Translations under genes and position numbers: made by a program
The notes under the pieces: model-generated
The model's database searches: none
What the model saw: the letters and a program-made list of their open reading frames with translations, nothing else
What the model was told of the DNA's origin: nothing
In this document: in pieces, positions 43,491 through 52,215 of the stretch
Position numbering within the stretch: the stretch's first letter is position 1
Layout of the letters: every line of letters starts with the position of its first letter
Source of the DNA: Oryzomonas sp.
GTDB taxonomy: Bacteria; Desulfobacterota; Desulfuromonadia; Geobacterales; Pseudopelobacteraceae
Assembly: GCA_031292255.1 (NCBI GenBank)
Contig: JARLHN010000029.1
Span: 1 to 64,000 of the forward strand
Length of the DNA: 64,000 nt
Reading direction: 5' to 3'

Positions 43491-45275
43491 ATGCCGTTGC
43501 GCAGGTTCATCGTATCCATAATCCTCGGCACCGTGGTCATGTCCGCACAACGGGACTGTCTGGCCACGCCGGATTTTAGCGCAACACACCTGTCCCCCGC
43601 TGTCTCCCCTTCAATTTCCCTCACTACGACCGCCGGCGTGTTCCTGTTTGATAGCCATAGGAATCTGGAGTCAAGCCCCAGTTACGGTATCCGCCTCGGT
43701 TACGACATCATTGGCCGAAACGCTATCGACAGCCTTGGGATCGAAGCCGGGCTCGACGTGGCCACGACCCGTTCAAAATTGAATAATAGCGCCGCCAATG
43801 CATACATCCTGCGTACCGAGGCGTTCTATTCCGTCCTGCCCCGAGCACGGTTCGTCCCCTCTCTTGTCGTCGGTATCGGCGGTATGTACGTTGATGGCGG
43901 CGGAGGCACCCCGGCAAACGCTTTTTTCGACTACGGTGTCAGCGCAAAATATTTCCTCAAGGATTATATGGCATTACGGATGGACATCCGCCATATATTC
44001 GCCTACGAGGACACAGTCGCACGCAGCAACTTCGAATCGACCCTCGGCCTGTCATTCTTCCTGAGCTACGACAAGGACCTGAAGCGGGTGCCACCGGTCG
44101 ATTCCGATGAAGACGGCGTACCCGACTATCTGGACAAATGCCCGGATACCCCCAAGGGGGTCAAGGTGGACAAGGACGGCTGCCCGGTGGATAGCGACGG
44201 CGACGGCGTTCCCGACTACCTGGACAAATGCCCCGGAACCCCGGCAGGGGTCAAGGTCGATAAAGACGGCTGCCCGCTTGACAGCGATGGCGACGGCGTA
44301 CCCGATTACCTGGACAAATGCCCCTTGACCCCTGCAGGGGTCAAGGTCGATAAGGATGGCTGCCCGGCAAAAACCACGGAAGCTGCTGAAACCGCCGCGC
44401 CCCGACCAGCCGCACCTGCCCCCCCCCGGGTCCCGGCCACTGAACCGCCCGCTTCCTCCAAAGCCCGGAAAGCTCGGACAAAACCCTCCGGCCCCCCGCC
44501 ATGCTTCGTCAAGATCAACAGTGTAAACTTGTTGGATTCCGATTGCGACGGGGTTCCCGACTACCTCGACAAATGCCCCGGGACCCCCTTGGGGGTTGAG
44601 GTTGACGAGGATGGGTGTCCGATTGAGACCGCTGATCAGGCAACCCCTGCTCCGGCAGTTACTGTTCCCGCAACTCCTGCTGCGCCGCAACCGTCCATGC
44701 CGCCCGTGGCACCGGCGCCTGAAAAGCCGGGGGTGGAACCTGCGGCCGGCGAGTCTGGGTCCGCGCCCGTTGAATCTGCGCCGATACTGATCAAGGTGCC
44801 GATAAAACCCTTTGTTCCGAGAGCAGGCATGTCCAGTGCAGGCTATTTCACCGGAGCGGTGGACAGATGCCCCCCGACCCCTGAAAGCAGGATCGCTTAC
44901 GACGAAAAACCGTTGAAGAAGCTCGTCATAAACTTCATGGTGGACAAGGCCGACATCAATCCGAAATATTTCAGGAAGATCAAGGAAATCTACGACTTCA
45001 TGAAGAAGAATCCCAATGTATTCGCCCACGTGGAAGGACATGCAGATTATATGGGACCGTTCGATTACAATGTGACCCTTTCCCGCGTCAGGGCCATCAA
45101 CATCAAAAACCAGATACTGCACTTCGGCGACATCGACCCTCAAAGGATCAGCATCAACGCCTATGGCTGCTCTATCCCCGTTGCCGGCAACAAGACGATC
45201 GAAGGACGCCGCAAAAACCGGCGCGGCGTGACTGTGCTTACTCTCACCATCACCGGTCCCACAGTGGTAAAGTAA
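43491..45275 (+). CDS. OmpA-family outer-membrane protein with thrombospondin type 3 repeats
   Basis: A 594-residue envelope protein. After a signal peptide (FIVSIILGTVVMSAQ...), residues about 40-200 form an 8-strand-like barrel. Then come three calcium-binding type 3 repeats (DSDGDGVPDYLDKCPGTPxGVKVDKDGCP), a Pro/Ala linker, a fourth repeat, a second Pro-rich linker, and an OmpA peptidoglycan-binding domain (INFMVDKADINPKYF, VEGHADYMGPFDYNVTLSRVRAINIK). ATG 43491 touches GGCGGAG directly, so the TTG at 43497 with 6-base spacing may be the true start. The TAA stop lies within the end of repeat A copy 3. Confidence 0.9.
   Translation: MPLRRFIVSIILGTVVMSAQRDCLATPDFSATHLSPAVSPSISLTTTAGVFLFDSHRNLESSPSYGIRLGYDIIGRNAIDSLGIEAGLDVATTRSKLNNSAANAYILRTEAFYSVLPRARFVPSLVVGIGGMYVDGGGGTPANAFFDYGVSAKYFLKDYMALRMDIRHIFAYEDTVARSNFESTLGLSFFLSYDKDLKRVPPVDSDEDGVPDYLDKCPDTPKGVKVDKDGCPVDSDGDGVPDYLDKCPGTPAGVKVDKDGCPLDSDGDGVPDYLDKCPLTPAGVKVDKDGCPAKTTEAAETAAPRPAAPAPPRVPATEPPASSKARKARTKPSGPPPCFVKINSVNLLDSDCDGVPDYLDKCPGTPLGVEVDEDGCPIETADQATPAPAVTVPATPAAPQPSMPPVAPAPEKPGVEPAAGESGSAPVESAPILIKVPIKPFVPRAGMSSAGYFTGAVDRCPPTPESRIAYDEKPLKKLVINFMVDKADINPKYFRKIKEIYDFMKKNPNVFAHVEGHADYMGPFDYNVTLSRVRAINIKNQILHFGDIDPQRISINAYGCSIPVAGNKTIEGRRKNRRGVTVLTLTITGPTVVK
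44100..44369 (+). repeat. Three tandem 90-bp coding repeats (thrombospondin type 3 units)
   Basis: Units at 44100-44189, 44190-44279 and 44280-44369 encode 30-residue copies that differ mainly in synonymous or conservative positions. A fourth, more diverged unit is at 44535-44624. The near identity of units 2 and 3 suggests recent duplication. Confidence 0.85.
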
Positions 45276-45552
45276 TGCCGATATCAAATCAAGGCGGCGC
45301 GGATTGAGGCGACGAAGGCGTACGGGTAGTACGTTGAGAAGCCGAAGAGGAGCCAACGAATGTGCCGCGTGGTTAGTCGTGGGAAGTGGTTCCTTTGCTA
45401 TTTTGGCTGGCGCCAGGGCGCAGCGGCGTGGGTGTAACAAGGGTCTGCATCAAGGAGCCGCAACAACGGCAGCGGACAAAAGAGCCGGAATTACGAACAC
45501 GAACTAACCGCACGGGATACTCGGATAGCGCCTTGATTTGGAATTGGTATAA
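45273..45552. repeat. Repeat A, copy 3, interrupted by a repeat-B element
   Basis: The left arm TAATGCCGATATCAAATCAAGG begins at the ompA stop, and the right arm GCGCCTTGATTTGGAATTGG ends at 45552. The GCGTAC...GTACGT core (45318-45334) and GAGGCGACGAAGG flank are present. Instead of the usual short right half, a 158-bp repeat-B element is inserted at about 45363-45520, so repeat A here is roughly twice its normal length. Confidence 0.75.
45363..45520. repeat. Repeat B, copy 3, nested in repeat A
   Basis: The left end CCGCGTGGTTAGTCGTGGGA and the right end CGAACTAACCGCACGGGAT are imperfect inverted arms. The interior (about 110 bp) contains CTGGCGCCAG and is absent from copy 1. This is the longest B copy in the window. 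Confidence 0.6.
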
Positions 45553-45676
45553 GCCGCCCCGAGAGACTGGCCGGGATGCCGTTTCTGTCCCCACGACGGT
45601 GTGACGATACTTTCCCCGCTTGCCTTGCAGATCAAAACAATGCAGAATGCATCAAATTTTCCATGGGGGCCGCATC

Positions 45677-47158
45677 ATGGCACTGCGTGTCTACAACACC
45701 CTTTCCGGGGAAAAGGAAGTATTCGTACCGCTTATACCCGGCAGGGCCGGCTTGTACGTCTGCGGGGTAACGGTCTACGATTTCTGTCACATTGGCCACG
45801 CGCGGGCCAACGTGGTTTTTGACGTGATCTACCGCTACCTGCGGTACACTGGTTACAATGTCACTTACGTCCGCAACTATACCGATATCGACGACAAAAT
45901 CATCAATCGCGCCAATCAGGAAGGGGTGGACTACCGCACCATCAGCGACCGGTATATCCAGGCGTTCGACGAAGACATGGAGCGTCTGGGTCTGGCCAAG
46001 CCGACGGTGGAACCCAAGGCCACCGATCACATCGGCGGCATCATTGCCATCATCGAGAACCTGATCTCCAAGGGGTATGCCTATGAGTCGGAGGGTGACG
46101 TCTATTATGCCGTGGAGACCTTCCCCGACTACCTCAAGCTTTCCAAACGCAACCTTGACGAGATGAAGGCCGGCGCGCGGGTCGAGGTAGGCGACAAAAA
46201 GCGCCACCCTATGGACTTCGCCCTCTGGAAGGATTCCAAACCCGGAGAGCCCTGGTGGCAATCGCCATGGGGAAAAGGACGCCCCGGCTGGCACATCGAG
46301 TGTTCAGCCATGAGCATGAAATTCCTGGGCGCCACATTCGATTTTCACGGTGGCGGCAAGGACCTGATCTTTCCCCATCACGAAAACGAGATTGCCCAAT
46401 CCGAGGCAGCGAATGGCTGCCAGTTCGTCCGTTATTGGCTGCATAACGGCTTTGTCAACATTAATTCAGAGAAGATGAGCAAATCCCTTGGCAACTTTTT
46501 TACCATCCGCCAGGTGCTGGAGAAATTCGACCCGGAAACATTGCGTTTCTTCATCCTATCGGCCCATTACCGCTCGCCGATCGACTTTTCCGACCAGAAT
46601 CTGGACGAGGCCCGGACAGGCTTGGAGCGCATCTATTCCTGCCTGGCGGCCCTGGACGAACTCCTGCCGGGAAATCCCGAGACGCCCGGGCTGCGGGCAT
46701 CAGAATCGCTGACCGAGGTCGGGATGGAGTTGCAGGAGAGGCTGGAAAACCTCATCCCCCGTTTCAGCGAAGCCATGGATGACGATTTCAACACCGCACA
46801 GGGTCTGGGGGTGCTGTTCGATGCCGTGCGCACCATCAACCGTTTCCTGGCGGAGACGGGCAAACCCAGCCCGGCCGTCCTGTCGTTGATTGCCCGTACA
46901 CGTCAAAGTTTTGCCGAGATCGGCCAGGTGCTCGGTCTGTTCAACAGCCGTCCGTCAGCGTGGCTGGAACAGATCAAGGGTTCCAAGGCGGACCGGATCG
47001 ACCTATCACCGGCAGAGATCGAGGGGTTGATCGCAGAGCGGGCAGAGGCCCGCAAATCCAAGGATTTCAAACGGAGCGACGAGATCCGCGACATGCTGCT
47101 GGAAAAAGGTATACAATTACTGGATTCACCCCAGGGAACCACATGGAACATACGATAG
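45677..47158 (+). CDS. cysS: Cysteinyl-tRNA synthetase
   Basis: A 493-residue class I aminoacyl-tRNA synthetase that charges tRNA-Cys. It shows the zinc/cysteine-binding C29 ([18 protein letters not shown]), the HIGH motif at 38-41, [24 protein letters not shown] and the KMSKSLGNF motif, followed by an anticodon-binding helical domain ([21 protein letters not shown]). ATG 45677 lies after GGGGGC; the frame extended to 45620 is rejected as it lacks conservation. The gene stands alone between two repeat elements. Confidence 0.97.
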   Translation: MALRVYNTLSGEKEVFVPLIPGRAGLYVCGVTVYDFCHIGHARANVVFDVIYRYLRYTGYNVTYVRNYTDIDDKIINRANQEGVDYRTISDRYIQAFDEDMERLGLAKPTVEPKATDHIGGIIAIIENLISKGYAYESEGDVYYAVETFPDYLKLSKRNLDEMKAGARVEVGDKKRHPMDFALWKDSKPGEPWWQSPWGKGRPGWHIECSAMSMKFLGATFDFHGGGKDLIFPHHENEIAQSEAANGCQFVRYWLHNGFVNINSEKMSKSLGNFFTIRQVLEKFDPETLRFFILSAHYRSPIDFSDQNLDEARTGLERIYSCLAALDELLPGNPETPGLRASESLTEVGMELQERLENLIPRFSEAMDDDFNTAQGLGVLFDAVRTINRFLAETGKPSPAVLSLIARTRQSFAEIGQVLGLFNSRPSAWLEQIKGSKADRIDLSPAEIEGLIAERAEARKSKDFKRSDEIRDMLLEKGIQLLDSPQGTTWNIR

Positions 47159-47165
47159 AACTCGC

Positions 47166-47344
47166 TAGTTTCCATCCGGAAACTCCGGATGAGAAACAAG
47201 CAGTTTCCGATTCGGAACGGAGAGCTTTTTTGTCCAGGCCAGGAAATCGAGGGATTGCGCGGAGGCGTACATCGGTACGCCGCACAAGTAATCCCGAAGA
47301 TTGACGTCGTATGGGCGAAAAAGAACCCTTTCCGGACGGAGACT
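47166..47344. repeat. Repeat C, copy 2 (179 bp)
   Basis: It begins TAGTTTCCATCCGGAAACTCC eight bases after the cysS stop and ends TTCCGGACGGAGACT. The core GGCGTAC-ATCG-GTACGCC and the flanking block GGAAATCGAGGGATTGCGCG are identical to copy 1 (33581-33760). The terminal arm is less perfect than in copy 1. Confidence 0.8.
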
Positions 47345-47466
47345 CGCCGCGAAGTTGTCCGCCGTTACTTGAAGACGGCTCACCTCCTGGTATACTTGGA
47401 ACTTATTCGTAAATAGTTCTTAATTGTCTTTTATCCTGAATGCGGTTGGTAAGAACGAGGCGTCGC

Positions 47467-49092
47467 GTGGATTGGGAGTGCTGCTGGGACAGGGATGCCG
47501 TTGCACCGGGTGATTGCCCGAACATCGGCGAGGGGGATGAAGACCTGCTGGAATCCCCGCGGCGTCGTATTCTGGAAAAATGCTGCGACTGCCCCAACTT
47601 CAAACGTGATCTGGAGCGTTTTCAGGCCAGCGGCCATCCCATGGGGCCGGTCTTTTCCCTGATCCATGACGAATACCGACGCCAGAAGATTCACATCCAG
47701 TCCCTGATAAGTTTCCTGGACAACAAAAGCCTCGAAATTCGCTTCTTACACGAATTGGGTTCAGTCCTGCAAAGTTCCGTAGATCTGGAGGAGGTGCTGT
47801 CGGTGGCCTTGACAGCCATCACCGCCGGACGGGGCTTCGGCATGAACCGGGCCTTTCTCCTGATGACCGATCACAAGCTTGACCACCTGCAGGGATACCT
47901 GGCCATTGGACCGCGCAACTATGAGGAGGCCCATCAGGTCTGGGACGAGATCGCCCATAACGACATGGACCTGCAGACCCTGGCCCAGAGTTTCCGTAAA
48001 AACAAGCTCACCGCCGAACGGGTCAAATTTCACGACATCCTGGAACAGATCTCGGTACCGCTCTCCAACACCACCCACATCCTCGTCAAGGCCTTGGACG
48101 GGAAGCATCCGCTTTTGATCGAGAATGCCTACCACCACCCGGACGTAGACCCCGAGTTTGCCCGCCTGCTGGGGGTCGATACCTTCCTGCTGATGCCGCT
48201 CGTCTCCCGCAACCGCCGGGTGGGCATGATCATCGCAGACAACTGCATCACCCATCGCCACATCACTGCGGAAGACATGCATTCCCTGGAAACCTTCACC
48301 TTTCCCGTGGCGTTTGCCATAGAGCGGGCATCCCTCTACGAACGGCTTCAGGAAGAACTCAACCGGGTCACGGAGGCCCATACCAAACTGAAGGTGCAGC
48401 AGGAATTGATCGTCAGGATGGAAAAGATGGCCCTTGTAGGCAGAATTACCTCCAGCATAGCCCACTCCATCCGCAACCCGCTGATGATTATCGGCGGCTT
48501 TGCCCGCTCGATGCTGAAAAATACCCCGCCCGGCGATCCCAAACGCAACTTCATCGAATCCATCGTCGGCGAGGCTCGCCAACTGGAGGGGGTTTTGGAT
48601 GAAATCCTCAATTACTCCGACTCGCTTTACCCGACAAAGGATTTCTGGGATATAAACCAGTTGGTGGAGACCGCGCTCCGCGATTCAGCCGACACGTTGC
48701 GCGCAAGAGGATACGATTGCACCTTCACCGCAGGCAGCGAGCTGCCGCCGGCCTATATCGATTTCAAGCAGGTTTCCTACTGTCTCCGCACCATTATCCA
48801 ATGCGACCTGAACGGCACCGGGCACGAGCGTCTCATCGACATCAACACCAGTCGGGAGAACGGCACTATCGTAATCCGTATCCAGGACCACGGACAGTAT
48901 ATCTCCCAGGAGGAGATGGACGCCATCATGGTGCCGTTTTCATCCACCCAGGAGATGGGGGCCGGCCTGGGACTGGCCCTGTGCAAGACCATGCTGGAAA
49001 AGCAGGGGATACCTCTGAATGCCCAAACAGCGCGCGAATACGGCATTATCTTTACTATTTTACTTCCCATCCGTAAGGAGGAACAGCAATGA
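47467..49092 (+). CDS. GAF-domain sensor histidine kinase with Cys-rich N-terminus
   Basis: A 541-residue soluble kinase. Residues 4-50 have seven cysteines (ECCWDRDAVAPGDCP..., EKCCDCPNFKRDLE), suggesting a metal or redox site. A GAF domain covers about residues 90-290 (LSVALTAITAGRGFGMNRAFLLM...), followed by a coiled coil and the phospho-acceptor box (MALVGRITSSIAHSIRNPLMII). The ATPase part has IQDHG and GAGLGLALCKTML, but the N-box (RTIIQCDLNG) lacks the expected Asn. GTG 47467 is chosen because GAGG lies 6 bases before it; ATG 47440 is an alternative. It overlaps the response regulator by ATGA. Confidence 0.85.
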   Translation: MDWECCWDRDAVAPGDCPNIGEGDEDLLESPRRRILEKCCDCPNFKRDLERFQASGHPMGPVFSLIHDEYRRQKIHIQSLISFLDNKSLEIRFLHELGSVLQSSVDLEEVLSVALTAITAGRGFGMNRAFLLMTDHKLDHLQGYLAIGPRNYEEAHQVWDEIAHNDMDLQTLAQSFRKNKLTAERVKFHDILEQISVPLSNTTHILVKALDGKHPLLIENAYHHPDVDPEFARLLGVDTFLLMPLVSRNRRVGMIIADNCITHRHITAEDMHSLETFTFPVAFAIERASLYERLQEELNRVTEAHTKLKVQQELIVRMEKMALVGRITSSIAHSIRNPLMIIGGFARSMLKNTPPGDPKRNFIESIVGEARQLEGVLDEILNYSDSLYPTKDFWDINQLVETALRDSADTLRARGYDCTFTAGSELPPAYIDFKQVSYCLRTIIQCDLNGTGHERLIDINTSRENGTIVIRIQDHGQYISQEEMDAIMVPFSSTQEMGAGLGLALCKTMLEKQGIPLNAQTAREYGIIFTILLPIRKEEQQ

Positions 49093-49469
49093 GCAGACTA
49101 CTTGTTGTGGACGATGAGGCCAATATCCGGCTTTTGTATGCCGAAGAGTTGGCGGAGGAGGGGTATGACGTGGTAACAGCGGCCGGGTCCGCCGAGGCGG
49201 TGGAAAAACTCCAGGAGGGCGTCTTTGACCTGGCGGTTTTGGACATAAAACTCAAAAACGAGAGCGGCATAGACCTGCTGCAGAAGCTGGTCAAGGAGCG
49301 CCACGACATGCCGGTAATCCTCTGTTCGGCCTTTTCCTGCTACAAGGACGACTTCTCCGCCTGGCTGGCGGACGGTTACGTGGTCAAATCCGGCGATTTG
49401 AGTGAACTGAAACAGGAGATCGCCCGGGTCCTGGCCAAAAAGGCCCAACGGCAAAAAGCTGGTTTGTAA
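49089..49469 (+). CDS. Single-domain response regulator
   Basis: A 126-residue CheY-like receiver. The acidic pocket (VVDDEANIR), the phospho-acceptor Asp in LAVLDIKLKNESG, the Ser in LCSAFSCY and the Lys in YVVKSGDLSELK are in place. There is no output domain, so it must act by protein contact or pass phosphate onward. It is coupled to the upstream kinase by a four-base overlap. Confidence 0.92.
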   Translation: MSRLLVVDDEANIRLLYAEELAEEGYDVVTAAGSAEAVEKLQEGVFDLAVLDIKLKNESGIDLLQKLVKERHDMPVILCSAFSCYKDDFSAWLADGYVVKSGDLSELKQEIARVLAKKAQRQKAGL

Positions 49470-49575
49470 TCCCCCCCTTGCAACGGAGAGCCGGGCCGGG
49501 TTTGCCCGTGAACCCCCTCCGCCTATCCCGTAACAAGAGGCATGCGACCATTATTTCAAGCAAGGAGCATCCCGT

Positions 49576-52083
49576 ATGAAAGCCGTCATCATGGCCGGCG
49601 GATTCGGAACCCGCATCCAGCCGCTCACCAGCAGCATTCCCAAACCGATGATCCCCCTGTTCAACCGCCCGATCATGCTTCATATCGTGGAACTGCTCAA
49701 AAAGCACGATATCACCGACCTGGTGATGCTGCTCTACCATCAGCCGTTCGTCATCAAAAACTTCTTTCGCGACGGCGCCGATTTCGGGGTCAAGATCACC
49801 TATGTCACCCCTCTGCAGGATATGGGAACGGCCGGGGCGGTCAAGGCGGCCGAAAAGTACCTGGACGAGCGCTTCCTGGTGATCAGCGGCGATCTGCTGA
49901 CGGACTTCAACCTCAAGAAGATCATCGATTTCCACGTTGACAACAAAGCCAGTGCCACCATCACCCTCACCTCGGTCAAAGACCCGCTCCAGTTCGGGGT
50001 GGTAATCACCGACAAGGAAAAACGCATCACCCAGTTCCTGGAAAAACCGGGGTGGGGCGAGGTCATCTCCGACACAATCAACACCGGCATCTACGTGCTG
50101 GAACCGGAGATCCTCGCAGCCATCCCCGCTGGGGAAAATTTCGATTTTTCCCAGGACCTCTTCCCGGCCATGCTGAAGGAGAAAGATGCCTTGTTCGGTT
50201 ATCCGGCCAAGGGGTACTGGCGCGACATCGGCAACACCGATTCTTACCGGGAGGCCTACCACGACATCTTCAAGGGCAAGATCAACTTGAAGATCGACGA
50301 ACCCAAACTGGACTTCCTGGGCAAGGACCTGCGCATCGGCGCCGACGTTACCCTGGAGCGCCCCGACGGTCTCGAAGGGACGGTGGTCATCGGCGACAAC
50401 ACCCAGATCCTGGGCGACGTGCGTATCAAGGATTCAGTCATCGGCCGCAACTGCACCATCGAGGCCGGAGTGAAACTCAATCGCTGCGTACTCTGGGACA
50501 ACTCCTACGTCAAAAAAGGGGCCAAGATCAGCGACAGTGTGGTCTGCTCCAATGTACGCGTCGGACAGGGGGCGGTACTGGAAGAGGGGGTCATTGTAGC
50601 GGATGAAACCTCCATCGGAGACGAGGCCGTCATCAAAAGCGACGTCAAGATCTGGCCGCGCAAGATGATCGAGGCCGGGGCAACCGTCACCGCCAACCTG
50701 ATCTGGGGCGAGAAATGGAAAAAGGCACTCTTCGAAGGCGCCATCATCAAGGGTCTCTCCAATGTGGAATTGACGCCCGAGTTCGTGGCAAAGCTGGGCT
50801 GCGCCTACGGCACGACCCTTCCCAAGGGAAGCTTCGTCCTGGGCGGCCGGGACTGCAACCTCTCCTCGCGCATGCTCAAGCGCTGCTTTGTGGGGGGTAT
50901 CCTCTCGGCAGGGGTCAATGTGCGCGACATGAAGATGACCCCCTTGCCGATCCTGCGCTACAAACTTAAGACCTTCGGCGAGGTGGGCGGCTTCTACCTG
51001 CGCCAGGCGCTGGACGATCCTGCAGCACTGGAGATCGTCTTCCTGGACGGCGACGGCCTGGATTTTTCCAGCGGCATGGCCAAGAACGTGGAACGCATCT
51101 ATTACAAGGAGAACTTCCGCCGCGCCCACCACAGCGAACCGGGCGCCATCATAGAAATCAACAATGTCGTCGAGTTCTACCGCGAGGGATTCCTGCGGGC
51201 CATCGACAAGGAGATGGTCAAAAAAGCTGCCTGGACCGTGGTGGTGGACTTCAACTTCTCGCCGGCCAGCCAGATCCTGCCGCTGATCCTCAATGAGCTG
51301 GGGTGCAACGTGATCGCCCTGAACGCCTATGTAGACGAGGGACGGGGCAGCAAAAAGGCCATGGACAAACAGGCGGGACTGGATCAGCTCTCCAAGATCG
51401 TCAGCTCCCTGGGCGCCCAGACCGGCTTCTGGCTCGATCCCACGGCCGAGTCCATAGTCCTTTTGGACGAGAAAGGCCGTATCTTCAGCGGTATGGAACT
51501 ACTCTCCGTGGTAACATCACTATTTTTAAGAACCGGCCAAAAAGGCGTCATCGCCGTCCCCGTACAGACCCCATCGACCATCGACCAGATGGCCAACCAG
51601 AAGCGCTGCCAGGTCACCCGCACCAAAAGCAGTGACCGGGCCATGCTGGAGGCGGCCAACTCCTCCGAAGTCATCCTGGCCGGCACCATTGACGGCCGTT
51701 TCGCTTTTCCCCGTTTCCAGGCATCCTTTGACGGCATGTTCGCTATTGCCAAGCTCGTGGAACTGGGCGCCGCCAGCGCCATCTCTTTTTCCGGCGCGCT
51801 TGAGGAAGTGCCGTCGAGCGCATTCCTCCAGACCAGCGTTCCCTGCGCCTGGGAGATGAAGGGGGGCATCATGCGCAAGATGAGTGAGGACAGCCTGGAC
51901 AAGGAAGCCAGCTTCATCGATGGCATAAAGGTGCATTTCGGCGACGATTGGGTGCTGGTGCTGCCTGACCAGCATGTCCCCCTTATCCATATCGTGGCCG
52001 AAGCCAAGGATCAGAAGTCGGCCCAGAGGCTGTTGTCGGAATATCAGAAAAAGGTGGAGGGGTGGAAGAAAGAACTGGAATGA
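49576..52083 (+). CDS. Nucleotidyltransferase fused to a degenerate phosphomannomutase domain
   Basis: An 835-residue protein. Residues 1-230 are a sugar-phosphate nucleotidyltransferase (MKAVIMAGGFGTRIQPLTSSIPKPMIPL; GDLLTDFNL; FLEKPGWGEV), then a left-handed beta-helix of hexapeptide repeats (about 250-370), then a phosphohexomutase-like region. In the latter the catalytic TASHNP serine motif is missing and the Mg-binding DGDxDR is altered to LDPTAESIVLLDEKGR, while GGRDCNLSSRML and FFxREDFRRA-like elements remain. Such fusions are often annotated mannose-1-phosphate guanylyltransferase/phosphomannomutase; the mutase activity is doubtful here. AAGGAG precedes the ATG. Confidence 0.85.
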   Translation: MKAVIMAGGFGTRIQPLTSSIPKPMIPLFNRPIMLHIVELLKKHDITDLVMLLYHQPFVIKNFFRDGADFGVKITYVTPLQDMGTAGAVKAAEKYLDERFLVISGDLLTDFNLKKIIDFHVDNKASATITLTSVKDPLQFGVVITDKEKRITQFLEKPGWGEVISDTINTGIYVLEPEILAAIPAGENFDFSQDLFPAMLKEKDALFGYPAKGYWRDIGNTDSYREAYHDIFKGKINLKIDEPKLDFLGKDLRIGADVTLERPDGLEGTVVIGDNTQILGDVRIKDSVIGRNCTIEAGVKLNRCVLWDNSYVKKGAKISDSVVCSNVRVGQGAVLEEGVIVADETSIGDEAVIKSDVKIWPRKMIEAGATVTANLIWGEKWKKALFEGAIIKGLSNVELTPEFVAKLGCAYGTTLPKGSFVLGGRDCNLSSRMLKRCFVGGILSAGVNVRDMKMTPLPILRYKLKTFGEVGGFYLRQALDDPAALEIVFLDGDGLDFSSGMAKNVERIYYKENFRRAHHSEPGAIIEINNVVEFYREGFLRAIDKEMVKKAAWTVVVDFNFSPASQILPLILNELGCNVIALNAYVDEGRGSKKAMDKQAGLDQLSKIVSSLGAQTGFWLDPTAESIVLLDEKGRIFSGMELLSVVTSLFLRTGQKGVIAVPVQTPSTIDQMANQKRCQVTRTKSSDRAMLEAANSSEVILAGTIDGRFAFPRFQASFDGMFAIAKLVELGAASAISFSGALEEVPSSAFLQTSVPCAWEMKGGIMRKMSEDSLDKEASFIDGIKVHFGDDWVLVLPDQHVPLIHIVAEAKDQKSAQRLLSEYQKKVEGWKKELE

Positions 52084-52087
52084 TATC

Positions 52088-52170
52088 TTATACCGATTCC
52101 AAATCAATGATGAAATCAAGGAGCCGAAGACGAACCAACGAAGATAGCGCCTTGATTTGGAATTGGTATT
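52088..52170. repeat. Repeat A, copy 4 (short, core hairpin deleted)
   Basis: Arms TATACCGATTCCAAATCAA and GCGCCTTGATTTGGAATTGG are the best-matching pair in the family. The central GCGTAC...GTACGC is gone, leaving GAGCCGAAGACGAACCAACG between them. It starts a few bases after the stop of the upstream gene. Confidence 0.75.
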
Positions 52171-52215
52171 TCCCGTCAGGATACCCGCAATCGAAGAGAC
52201 AAGGAGCTGCCTGAG

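Noticed and set aside
44052-45440. A 462-codon antisense frame over the OmpA-type gene
   Set aside because: Its repetitive sequence is only the complement of the thrombospondin repeats.
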